NCBI RefSeq assembly: GCF_001528665.1
Contig: NZ_BBYJ01000032.1
Location: forward strand, 1 to 64,000
Direction of reading: 5' to 3'
Length of the DNA stretch: 64,000 nt
Origin: Microtetraspora malaysiensis
GTDB lineage: Bacteria; Actinomycetota; Actinomycetes; Streptosporangiales; Streptosporangiaceae
Part shown: positions 44,481-52,730 of the stretch, one piece after another
Position numbering within the stretch: position 1 is the first letter of the stretch
Layout of the letters: the number at the start of each line of letters is the position of its first letter
Translations under genes and position numbers: made by a program
Notes under the pieces: generated by a model
Database searches by the model: none
What the model was told of the DNA's origin: nothing
The model's input: the letters and a program-made list of their open reading frames with translations, nothing else

Positions 44481-44771
44481 GCCTGCCACACGGGCCGAGC
44501 CCCTCACTGCGACCGTCTGTGGCGCCGACGGAACCTCCGCGCCGGCGCCGCCGACACCGCCGGAACCTCCGTACCGGCGGCGACTGCGCGATCATCGTGG
44601 ATCCGCCCCCGAGCCTGATCGACCAGCTTCCGTGGCTCTTATTCCGTCGGTAATGCGGTGAGGGTCAGTTTGTCAGTCTTGCGCGCAATACTCACCGCTG
44701 GCGATCAGAGCGCGGTTACTCCGGCGCTTGAACGACGAGTTCTGCATCGACCCCAGCGTGGAGGTATCGGC

Positions 44772-47700
44772 ATGAGCGCAGATCGGATGCTGACCTATGT
44801 CGGCGGCGGTTCGGCGAAGTTCTGGGAAGTGCGTCAAAACGGTACAGAGCTGAAAATTCGGTATGGGCGGGTGGGCGCAGCCGGTCAGGCGCAGGTCAAG
44901 TCGTTCGACTCAGCAGCCGCCGCCGAGGCGGCGGCCGACAAACTGGTGGCAGAGAAGGTACGTAAGGGCTACACGGAAGACGAAGCGGTCGCCGCGCCGG
45001 TGACCTCCCCGGCGGGGATCGACAGCGTCGGGGACGAGGACCGGCTGACGATGCCGGCCGCTTGGCTGCGCGCTCTTCATCCGCGGCGGGGTGGCGTGAA
45101 GGTCGCCGTGAAAAGGCTGGACGCGGGCGCGCCGAAGAAACTCGCCGCGACGGTGGACGAGCGTCGGCAGCTGATCCTCGACTCGCTGGCGAAGTCGCCC
45201 GACCCGGAGATCGCCGCCGCGGGCGCGGCGTACCTGGCCGGGGAGCCCACCGCCGCGCCGCTGGGCGCCGCGGTGGTCGCCGCAGTGGTGGCCGTGTCCC
45301 AGGCATGGCATGAGCGGACGTTGCTGCCGCTGTTCGCCGAAGCCTGGCTGGTCGAACGCGGACTGGTGTTCGCGGCAGTGGCCGCGACCGAACTGGCCTC
45401 GCTGGGATTCGATTTCGACGGGCACGCGTGGCCGGTTCGGCGGCTGGCTGCCGGTGATTCCCCTGAGCATTGGTACGGCTGGAAGCGGCTGGAGCCCGCC
45501 ACGCGGGTCCGCGCCGTCCTCGCGGCCGCATCGGACACCGAGTATGCCGAGGTCGTCGCGGCGCTGGCGGTGAGCCGTGAGGGCGGGGCCCACCATCGGG
45601 CCGCGGCTTCCTACCTGGCGCCGAGCGAGGTTGGCTGGGTCGCGGCCGACTGCGCCGAAGTGAGCGACGTCGACCCCGGTCTCGCCCTCGGCCTGGTCGC
45701 CGCGATCAGCACGCCGGAGCATTGGGAGCTCATCGTGAGTTACGTGCGGGGTTACTTCATGATGAGCTCTCTTGCCCTTCCTGCCACGGTTGTCGACGGG
45801 ATGGGTGACGCGGCCGTGCCGGTGCTGGCCGGCTGGTTCGATGAGGCCTACGACGCGGAAAGCCAGCGGCGGCTGCTGGGTATGCTCGCCGAACTGCCGG
45901 CCGACGCGGCGATGCGGGCACTCCTCGACCGGATCGAGCACACGTACACGCAGCCGGCCCTCCTGCGCGCGGCGGCCCGCTTCCCGCGCCGGGCGATGCG
46001 GATGCTGGCCACCTCCGGTGGCAAGGTCGCGGACTTGCTGCTGCGTGCCCACGTGCTGGGCCATCTCGACCTGGTGGCGGAGGTGCTTGCGAGCGTCGAT
46101 GCTGTCGCCGCCGAGCGGATCAACAAGATCGCAACCGCTGAGACCGTCGCCATCGCTCCGCTCGAGGCCTTGCCCGAGATGCTGGTCAGCCCGCCGTGGA
46201 CCCGGCCACGTACGGTCCGCAAGCCGGTTGTTGTGAATGGCCTGGTGTGTGCCGATGAACCGACCGTGGTGTGGGGGCCGGGCGAGCGGGACAACTGGCG
46301 TCCCGCCCGGCCAGGGCAGAGTTCATGGGGTCGGCCCTCGCACCAGCGCTGGGAAGAGATCGCCGACAAGATCGCCGGTGCCGGGGAGGGGGCCAACTGG
46401 TACGACGAGATCGCCCTGTTCGTCTCCGGGCCGGCGGAGCTGGCCGGACCGCTGATCGAGAAGTGGCGTCCGGCTGACCAGTGGGATGCCTCCGAATGGA
46501 TGCCGAGGGTGGTCGCCAGGTTCGAGCTGGCCGCGCTCCCCACGGCGTTGGACAGCGCCCGGCGTAGCCCCGCCGCGATCGCTCCGGCGCTGCTTCCGTT
46601 CGCCGGCCCGGAGGTCGCGGTGCTGATGGCCGAGTGGCTGTCCCGGCTGAAGTCGGTGCGCGCCACCGCGCTGGCGTGGCTGGCGCGCCACCCCGAGGCG
46701 GCCGCGAGGGCCCTGATCCCGGCGGCCCTGGGCAAGCCCGGGGTGGCCCGGCGACAGGCGGAGCAGGCGCTGGCGGTGCTGGCCGCGGGCGGTGGCCGTG
46801 ACGCTGTGGCGGAAGCCGCCGCGGGTTACGGCCCCGCCGCCGAGGCCGCGGTCGCCGACCTGCTCTCGGCTGATCCGCGCGACGCGCTGCCTGCCAAGAT
46901 GCCCGTGCTGCCCGAGTGGGCGGACATCGCGATCTTGGCGCCGATCCACCTGCGCGGCGACGCGGGCGCGCTGCCGGCCGAGGCGGCCCGCCATGTGATG
47001 ACGATGCTGGCGATCTCCCGGCCCGGTGATCCGTACGCCGGTCTCGCCTCGGTCAAGGAGGCCTGCGACAGCCGCAGCCTCGCGGACTTCGGCTGGGCGT
47101 TGTTCCAGCGTTGGCAGGCGGCCGGCTACCCGTCCAAGCAGAGCTGGGTGATGGACGCGCTGGGACTGCTCGGCGACGACGAGACCGTCCGGCGGCTGAC
47201 GCCGTTGATCAGGACCTGGCCCGGTGAGGGCGGACACGCCCGTGCGGTCGCAGGCCTGGACCTGCTGGCCATCATCGGCTCCGAGGTCGCGTTGATGCAC
47301 CTGCACGGCATCGCCGAGAAGGTCAAGTTCAGCGGGCTCAAGAACCGGGCCATGAAGAAGATGGACGAGGTCGCCGCAGAGCTCGGCCTGACGCCGCAGG
47401 AACTGGCCGACCGGCTGGTGCCGGACTTCGGGCTGTCCGCCGACGGCAGCCTGACCCTCGATTACGGCCGCAGGCAGTTCGTCGTCGGCTTCGATGAGCA
47501 GCTCAAGCCATACGTGGCCGACGCCGAGGGGAAGCGGCTCAAGAACCTGCCCAAGCCGGGGGCGAACGACGATCCCGAGCTCGCGCCCTCCGCCTACCAG
47601 CGGTTCGCCGGGCTGAAAAAGGACGTACGCGCCGTGGCCGCGGACAACATCCGACGACTGGAGCAGGCCATGGTGAGCCGGCGCCGCTGGAGCGGTGCGG

Positions 47701-48284
47701 AGTTCAAGCGGCTGCTCGTCGGCCATCCGCTGCTCTGGCACATTGTGCGACGGCTGACGTGGGGGCTCTACGATGCCTCGGGTCAGCTCATGGGCGCCCT
47801 GCGCGTGGCCGAGGACCGCAGTTTCGCCGATATCGAGGACGACACGCTGACGTTGCCCGACGAGGCCGTTGTCGGGGTGGCGCACCCGCTGGAGCTGGGG
47901 GAGAGCCTCGCCGCCTGGGCCGAGGTGTTCGCCGACTACGAGATCCTGCAGCCGTTCCCGCAACTGGGCCGGGAGACATATGACCTGGACGAGACGCTGC
48001 TGACCGAGATCGGCGCCGCCAAGATTCCCACCGGCAGGGTGATCGGCCTGGAACGGCGTGGCTGGCGGCGAGGCGAGCCACAGGACGCCGGCATCCAGGG
48101 CTGGATCGAGCGGGATGTGGCCGACGGCAGGATCATCACGATCGGTCTCAATCCGGGCATCGCGATCGGCTACCACGACTTCGCCGACGAGCAGACCCTG
48201 GAGGGGGTGGGGGGCGTCCTCGACGGCCTCGATCCGATCACCGTCTCCGAGGTCATGCGAGACCTGCGGGAGATCACCCGATGA
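44772..48284 (+). CDS. WGR domain and DUF4132 protein
   Basis: A 1170-residue protein that opens the five-gene operon. Residues about 5-75 form a WGR domain: FWEV at 17-20, KIRYGRVG at 28-35 (Tyr in place of the first Trp), GQAQVKSF, and a helix of Ala and Glu. WGR domains bind nucleic acid or partners in PARP-type proteins. The middle (about 130-880) is a long helical, HEAT-like region. Residues about 930-1110 match DUF4132, with WSGAEFKRLLVGHPLLWHIV near Trp973 and RLTWGLYD. ATG 44772 follows GGAGG; an in-frame GTG 114 nt upstream is rejected. It probably acts as scaffold or target recogniser for the ATPase. Confidence 0.9.
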   Translation: MSADRMLTYVGGGSAKFWEVRQNGTELKIRYGRVGAAGQAQVKSFDSAAAAEAAADKLVAEKVRKGYTEDEAVAAPVTSPAGIDSVGDEDRLTMPAAWLRALHPRRGGVKVAVKRLDAGAPKKLAATVDERRQLILDSLAKSPDPEIAAAGAAYLAGEPTAAPLGAAVVAAVVAVSQAWHERTLLPLFAEAWLVERGLVFAAVAATELASLGFDFDGHAWPVRRLAAGDSPEHWYGWKRLEPATRVRAVLAAASDTEYAEVVAALAVSREGGAHHRAAASYLAPSEVGWVAADCAEVSDVDPGLALGLVAAISTPEHWELIVSYVRGYFMMSSLALPATVVDGMGDAAVPVLAGWFDEAYDAESQRRLLGMLAELPADAAMRALLDRIEHTYTQPALLRAAARFPRRAMRMLATSGGKVADLLLRAHVLGHLDLVAEVLASVDAVAAERINKIATAETVAIAPLEALPEMLVSPPWTRPRTVRKPVVVNGLVCADEPTVVWGPGERDNWRPARPGQSSWGRPSHQRWEEIADKIAGAGEGANWYDEIALFVSGPAELAGPLIEKWRPADQWDASEWMPRVVARFELAALPTALDSARRSPAAIAPALLPFAGPEVAVLMAEWLSRLKSVRATALAWLARHPEAAARALIPAALGKPGVARRQAEQALAVLAAGGGRDAVAEAAAGYGPAAEAAVADLLSADPRDALPAKMPVLPEWADIAILAPIHLRGDAGALPAEAARHVMTMLAISRPGDPYAGLASVKEACDSRSLADFGWALFQRWQAAGYPSKQSWVMDALGLLGDDETVRRLTPLIRTWPGEGGHARAVAGLDLLAIIGSEVALMHLHGIAEKVKFSGLKNRAMKKMDEVAAELGLTPQELADRLVPDFGLSADGSLTLDYGRRQFVVGFDEQLKPYVADAEGKRLKNLPKPGANDDPELAPSAYQRFAGLKKDVRAVAADNIRRLEQAMVSRRRWSGAEFKRLLVGHPLLWHIVRRLTWGLYDASGQLMGALRVAEDRSFADIEDDTLTLPDEAVVGVAHPLELGESLAAWAEVFADYEILQPFPQLGRETYDLDETLLTEIGAAKIPTGRVIGLERRGWRRGEPQDAGIQGWIERDVADGRIITIGLNPGIAIGYHDFADEQTLEGVGGVLDGLDPITVSEVMRDLREITR

Positions 48285-49357
48285 ACGAGCACGTCCAGCG
48301 GCCCCCGGCCGAGATCCGCTACGCCGACGAGCTGGCCCGGCTGCGGGAGAACGACACCGACGACCGCCCGCCCGGCTGGGCGTTGAGCCTGCGGGCCGCC
48401 CGGCGCTTCGTCCTCGGGGACGAGAAGCTGGGCATCAGCCGCAAGTTCGTGGGCGACCCTTCGCTGATCGACCGATCCCTGGTGACGCTCGCGACCAACC
48501 GCGGGCTGATGCTGGTGGGCGAGCCGGGCACGGCGAAGTCGCTACTGTCCGAGTTGCTCGCCGCGGCGGTGAGCGGAACCTCGACACTCACCATCCAGGG
48601 CGGAGCTGCCACCACCGAAGACCAGATCAAATATTCGTGGAACTACGCGCTGCTGGTCGCCGAGGGCCCGTCCACCCGGTCACTGGTGGCCGCTCCGCTG
48701 CTGCGCGGCATGGCCGAGGGCAAGGTGGTGCGCTTCGAGGAGATCACCCGGTGCCCGCTGGAGGTGCAGGACTGCCTGCTGTCGCCGCTGTCGGACCGCG
48801 TGCTCGCCGTACCGGAGCTGACCGGTCCGGAGGCGATGGTGTTCGCCCAGGAGGGGTTCACCGTCATCGCCACCGCCAACACCCGCGACCGCGGCGTCAA
48901 CGAGATGAGCGCCGCGCTCAAGCGCCGGTTCAACTTCGAGACGGTCTTCCCGATCGCCGACTTCGACACCGAGCTGCTGCTGGTGGAGGCGGAGGCCACC
49001 GCTCTCCTGAAGCGGTCGGGCGTCGGCGCGCCGCCACGGCGCGACGTGCTGGAGGTCCTGGTCACCGCGTTCCGGGAGCTGCGCGAGGGGCAGACCGCGC
49101 GCGGTGACGCCACCGACCGGCTGTCGGGGGTGATGAGCACCGCCGAGGCCGTCTCGGTCGCACATGCCGTCGGGCTGCGCGGCTGGTTCCTGCGCGGAGA
49201 GCCCGGCACCGCCGCCGACCTGGTCTCCTGCCTGGCCGGTACGGCGGCCAAGGACAATCCGGAGGACCTGGCGAAACTCCGCAGATATCTGGAGCGGAGG
49301 CGGCACGGAGACCAGTGGAAGGCCTTGTACGAGGCCCGTCACCTGCTGCCGGGCTGA
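48281..49357 (+). CDS. MoxR-type AAA+ ATPase
   Basis: 358 residues. Walker A GEPGTAKS (80-87); Walker B is VVRFEE with Glu153-Glu154 instead of the usual Asp-Glu; sensor 1 and arginine finger follow in IATANTRDRGVNEMSAALKR. A C-terminal lid domain is present. MoxR ATPases work with VWA proteins to remodel or mature protein complexes; a VWA gene lies two genes downstream. It overlaps the WGR-DUF4132 gene by 4 nt. Confidence 0.94.
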   Translation: MNEHVQRPPAEIRYADELARLRENDTDDRPPGWALSLRAARRFVLGDEKLGISRKFVGDPSLIDRSLVTLATNRGLMLVGEPGTAKSLLSELLAAAVSGTSTLTIQGGAATTEDQIKYSWNYALLVAEGPSTRSLVAAPLLRGMAEGKVVRFEEITRCPLEVQDCLLSPLSDRVLAVPELTGPEAMVFAQEGFTVIATANTRDRGVNEMSAALKRRFNFETVFPIADFDTELLLVEAEATALLKRSGVGAPPRRDVLEVLVTAFRELREGQTARGDATDRLSGVMSTAEAVSVAHAVGLRGWFLRGEPGTAADLVSCLAGTAAKDNPEDLAKLRRYLERRRHGDQWKALYEARHLLPG

Positions 49358-49359
49358 CG

Positions 49360-51615
49360 ATGGCGGTCACATTCCTCGGTGTGCGGCACCACAGCCCCGC
49401 CTGCGCCCGGCTGGTCTCCGACACCATTCATTCCGTGCGGCCCGCGTACGTGCTGGTCGAGGGCCCGGCGGACATGAACCACAGGATGGATGAGCTCCTG
49501 CTGGGGCATGAGCTGCCGATCGCGGTCCACACCAGCTACCGAGATTCGGAACGGCGGCACGGTTCGTGGACGCCGCTGTGCGACTACTCCCCGGAGTGGA
49601 CGGCGCTGACCGCGGGCCGTGACGTCGGCTCCGAACTGCGTTTCATCGACCTACCCGCCTGGCATCCGGCGCTGGCCGACGTCCGCAACCGCTACGCCGA
49701 CGCCGAGGCCCGCTACAGCGAGGTGACCGGACGGCTGTGCCGCACCTTCGCGGTGGACAACGTGGACGCGTTGTGGGACCACCTGTTCGAGATCGAGCCG
49801 GCCGACGGGCTGGCCGAACGGCTGGCGACCTACTTTGACCTGGTGCGCGGCGACACGCGGCCCGGGCCGGACGACATGGCCCGCGAGGCGTACATGGCGC
49901 AGTGGATCCGAGCCGCCGTCGCCGACGCGGGCGACAGGCCGGTGGTCGTGGTCACGGGCGGCTTCCACCGCCCCGCGTTGGTCCGGCTGGCCGAGCAGGG
50001 TGACCGCAGCTGGCCGGAGGTGCCGCGGCCACCCGCGGACGCGGTCGTCGGCAGTTACCTGGTGCCGTACTCGTTCCGGCGGCTGGACGCCTTCGACGGC
50101 TATCAGTCGGGAATGCCGTCGCCGGGCTACTACCAGCACCTGTGGGAGTCCGGTCCCGCCGACGCCGCCCGCAGGCTCACCGAGGCGGTGACGGCCCGGC
50201 TGCGCGCCCGGCGTCAGCCGGTGTCCACCGCGGACCTGATCGCCGCTCGGGCCACCGCGGACGGGCTCGCGCTGATGCGCGGTCATCCGCGTCCGGCCCG
50301 GGTCGATGTGCTGGACGGCCTGGCCGGCGCGCTGGTCAGCGAGGCGATCGAGGCCCCGCTGCCCTGGGCGACCCGCGGCCCGCTGCAGGCGGGCAACCAT
50401 CCGGTGATCGTGGAGATGATCGCGGCCCTCAGCGGTGACCGGGTGGGCCGCCTGCATCACTCGACTCCGTTGCCACCCCTGGTTCGCGCGGTTCTCGCGG
50501 TCTTGGGCGGTCCGGGTGAGGAACGGCTCGACCTCGGCAAGGAAACCGACCGCGATCGCAGCCGGTTGCTGCACCGGCTGCGGGTGTTGCGGATCCCCGG
50601 TGTGGTGCGCGCTTCGGGACCGCGCCCGGCAGGCGGTACGGAGCTGGTCGAACGATGGACGCTGACCGAGTCCGACGACCGGCTGCCCGCACTGATCGAG
50701 GCCGGTGGGTACGGCGTGGACCCGCAGGAGGCGGCGGCCGCCGCCCTCGCCGAACGGATCATGGGCGCGGACCTGGACCAGCTGGCCGACGTCCTGTTCG
50801 ACGCGGCGCTGTGCGGCATCGGCGAACTGGCCGGACGGGTGCTGGACGACCTGGCGCGGGCTGTCGGCGCGGCGGCCGACCTGGGAACGTTGGGCCGCAC
50901 CCTCACCGTCGTCCTGGCGATGTGGCGCCACGACGGCCTGTTCCACACCAGCGGCAGCACCACATTGGGCACGGTCCTCCAGGCCGCCACCCGCCGGGCG
51001 CTGTGGCTGGCCGAAGGTGTGCGCGGCGGCCCGGCGCCGGCCGACCTCCGGCGCATCGACGCCATGACCGCCGTCCGAGACGCCCTCAGACACGCCGGCC
51101 CGTCGCTCGGACTGGACACGCACGCGGCGCTGGGCGTCGCGGACCGGCTCGCCGCCTGCCAGGAGGCGCCACCCGACCTGCGTGGGGCGTCGTTGGGTCT
51201 GGGCTGGTCACTGCGTGGTACGACTGCCGCGGACCCCGCCCGGGCGTTGCGCGGCGCGTTCGTCCCGGCGTCAGCCGGGGACTGGCTGGCCGGGTTGTTC
51301 GCGCTCGCCCGCGAGGAGGTGCTGCACGCCGCCGGCATGCTGGAGCTGCTCGACGAGCTGGTCGGAGGGCTGACCGATCACGACTTTCTGGTGGCCTTGC
51401 CCGCGCTGCGCCAGGCGTTCGGATTCTTTCCGCCCCGCGAACGGCACCTCATCGCCACTCGCCTGGTCGAGCGGCGCGCCGGCGGCGCGTCCGGATCGGA
51501 CCTGATGCGGCTGGACATGCGGTTGGACACGGCGCCGGAGCTGGTGGCCGCCGGTAGGGCACTGGACGAGCGGGTCGAGGCGGCACTGCGCCGGGAAGGA
51601 CTGATCGCGTCATGA
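49360..51615 (+). CDS. DUF5682 family protein, possible TraB/ChaN/EreA-like hydrolase
   Basis: 751 residues; ATG 49360 is 2 nt after the MoxR stop. The N-terminal third has three spaced motifs: GVRHHSPAC with His10-His11, VLVEGP with Glu34, and VVVTGGFHRPAL with His203. G-x-x-H, a glutamate after a beta strand and a later G-x-x-H are also the core of the TraB/ChaN/erythromycin-esterase/TIKI superfamily, some members of which are metal-dependent hydrolases. This relation is inferred from motifs only. The remaining 500 residues are helical and Ala/Leu-rich. It would be the effector or enzymatic part of the operon. Confidence 0.88.
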   Translation: MAVTFLGVRHHSPACARLVSDTIHSVRPAYVLVEGPADMNHRMDELLLGHELPIAVHTSYRDSERRHGSWTPLCDYSPEWTALTAGRDVGSELRFIDLPAWHPALADVRNRYADAEARYSEVTGRLCRTFAVDNVDALWDHLFEIEPADGLAERLATYFDLVRGDTRPGPDDMAREAYMAQWIRAAVADAGDRPVVVVTGGFHRPALVRLAEQGDRSWPEVPRPPADAVVGSYLVPYSFRRLDAFDGYQSGMPSPGYYQHLWESGPADAARRLTEAVTARLRARRQPVSTADLIAARATADGLALMRGHPRPARVDVLDGLAGALVSEAIEAPLPWATRGPLQAGNHPVIVEMIAALSGDRVGRLHHSTPLPPLVRAVLAVLGGPGEERLDLGKETDRDRSRLLHRLRVLRIPGVVRASGPRPAGGTELVERWTLTESDDRLPALIEAGGYGVDPQEAAAAALAERIMGADLDQLADVLFDAALCGIGELAGRVLDDLARAVGAAADLGTLGRTLTVVLAMWRHDGLFHTSGSTTLGTVLQAATRRALWLAEGVRGGPAPADLRRIDAMTAVRDALRHAGPSLGLDTHAALGVADRLAACQEAPPDLRGASLGLGWSLRGTTAADPARALRGAFVPASAGDWLAGLFALAREEVLHAAGMLELLDELVGGLTDHDFLVALPALRQAFGFFPPRERHLIATRLVERRAGGASGSDLMRLDMRLDTAPELVAAGRALDERVEAALRREGLIAS

Positions 51616-52730
51616 CCGACCCCACCCTGGAGCGGTGGCGCCTGCTGCTCGGCGAGCCGGGCGGCGCATGCCTCGGCGGAGAGCAGCTCGACGCACGGGC
51701 CGCCGCCCGTGACGCGGCCATGGACTGGCTCTACGGCCGCGACGAGGACTTACGCCGACGTGGTGTACGGCGCGGCGGGATGGGCGAATCGACGCTGACA
51801 ACCTTCGACTGGCTCGACGACATCACCCGGCTGTTCCCCAAGGAAACCATCGAACGACTGCACCGCGACGCGGTCGAGCGGTACGAGATCCATGACGTGG
51901 TGACCGACCCGGCCGTGCTGGCGCGCATCGAACCCAATCCCGCGCTGCTCAAGGCGGTGCTGCGGACCAAGCACCTGATGAACCCGCAGGTGCTGCGGCT
52001 GGCCCGAAGGATCGTGGAGCAGGTCGTCCGGCAGCTGATGGAGAAGCTCGCCACCGAGGTGCGGAGCGCGTTCTCCGGCACCAAGGTGCGACGGCCGGGC
52101 CGGATGCGACTGGCCCGCAATTTCGACATGGCCAGGACCCTGCGCGCCAACCTCGGCCGCTATCGGCCCGAGACCGGCAAGGTGGTGATCGAGACCCCGT
52201 TCTTCTTCTCCCGCACCCGCCGCCACCTCGAGCAGTGGCAGGTGATTCTGCTCGTCGACCAGTCCGGGTCGATGGTCGACTCGGTGATCCACTCGGCGGT
52301 CACCGCGGCCTGCCTGTGGGGGTTGCCCGGTGTACGCACCCACCTGGTCGCCTTCGACACCGAAGTGGTGGACCTGACCGCCGACGTCGACGATCCGGTG
52401 GAGTTGCTGATGAAGGTCCAGCTCGGCGGCGGCACGGACATCGCCCGCGCGGCGTCGTACGGCGCGGGCCTGGTGGACCAGCCGCGCCGGGCGATCGTCG
52501 TGCTGATCTCCGACTTCTACGAAGGCGGTGACCCGCACCGGTTGGTGCGCGTCGTGCGCGACCTGGTGGCACAGGGCAGCAAGGTGCTGGGCCTGGCCGC
52601 CCTCGACGAGCAGGCCAATCCCGCCTACGACCGGGAGCTGGCACAGCGCCTGGCCGATGCCGGAGCCTACGTGGGGGCGATGACACCCGGCGAACTGGCC
52701 TCCTTCGTGGCGGAGCACGTGGGCCGATGA
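51612..52730 (+). CDS. VWA domain protein, MoxR partner
   Basis: 372 residues. The C-terminal half is a von Willebrand factor A domain with a complete metal-ion-dependent adhesion site: Asp216-x-Ser218-x-Ser220 in LLVDQSGSM, Thr275 in GGGTDIA and Asp301 in LISDFYEGG. The N-terminal half is helical and basic. It overlaps both neighbours by 4 nt. In MoxR-VWA systems the VWA protein links the ATPase to its substrate. Confidence 0.94.
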   Translation: MTDPTLERWRLLLGEPGGACLGGEQLDARAAARDAAMDWLYGRDEDLRRRGVRRGGMGESTLTTFDWLDDITRLFPKETIERLHRDAVERYEIHDVVTDPAVLARIEPNPALLKAVLRTKHLMNPQVLRLARRIVEQVVRQLMEKLATEVRSAFSGTKVRRPGRMRLARNFDMARTLRANLGRYRPETGKVVIETPFFFSRTRRHLEQWQVILLVDQSGSMVDSVIHSAVTAACLWGLPGVRTHLVAFDTEVVDLTADVDDPVELLMKVQLGGGTDIARAASYGAGLVDQPRRAIVVLISDFYEGGDPHRLVRVVRDLVAQGSKVLGLAALDEQANPAYDRELAQRLADAGAYVGAMTPGELASFVAEHVGR

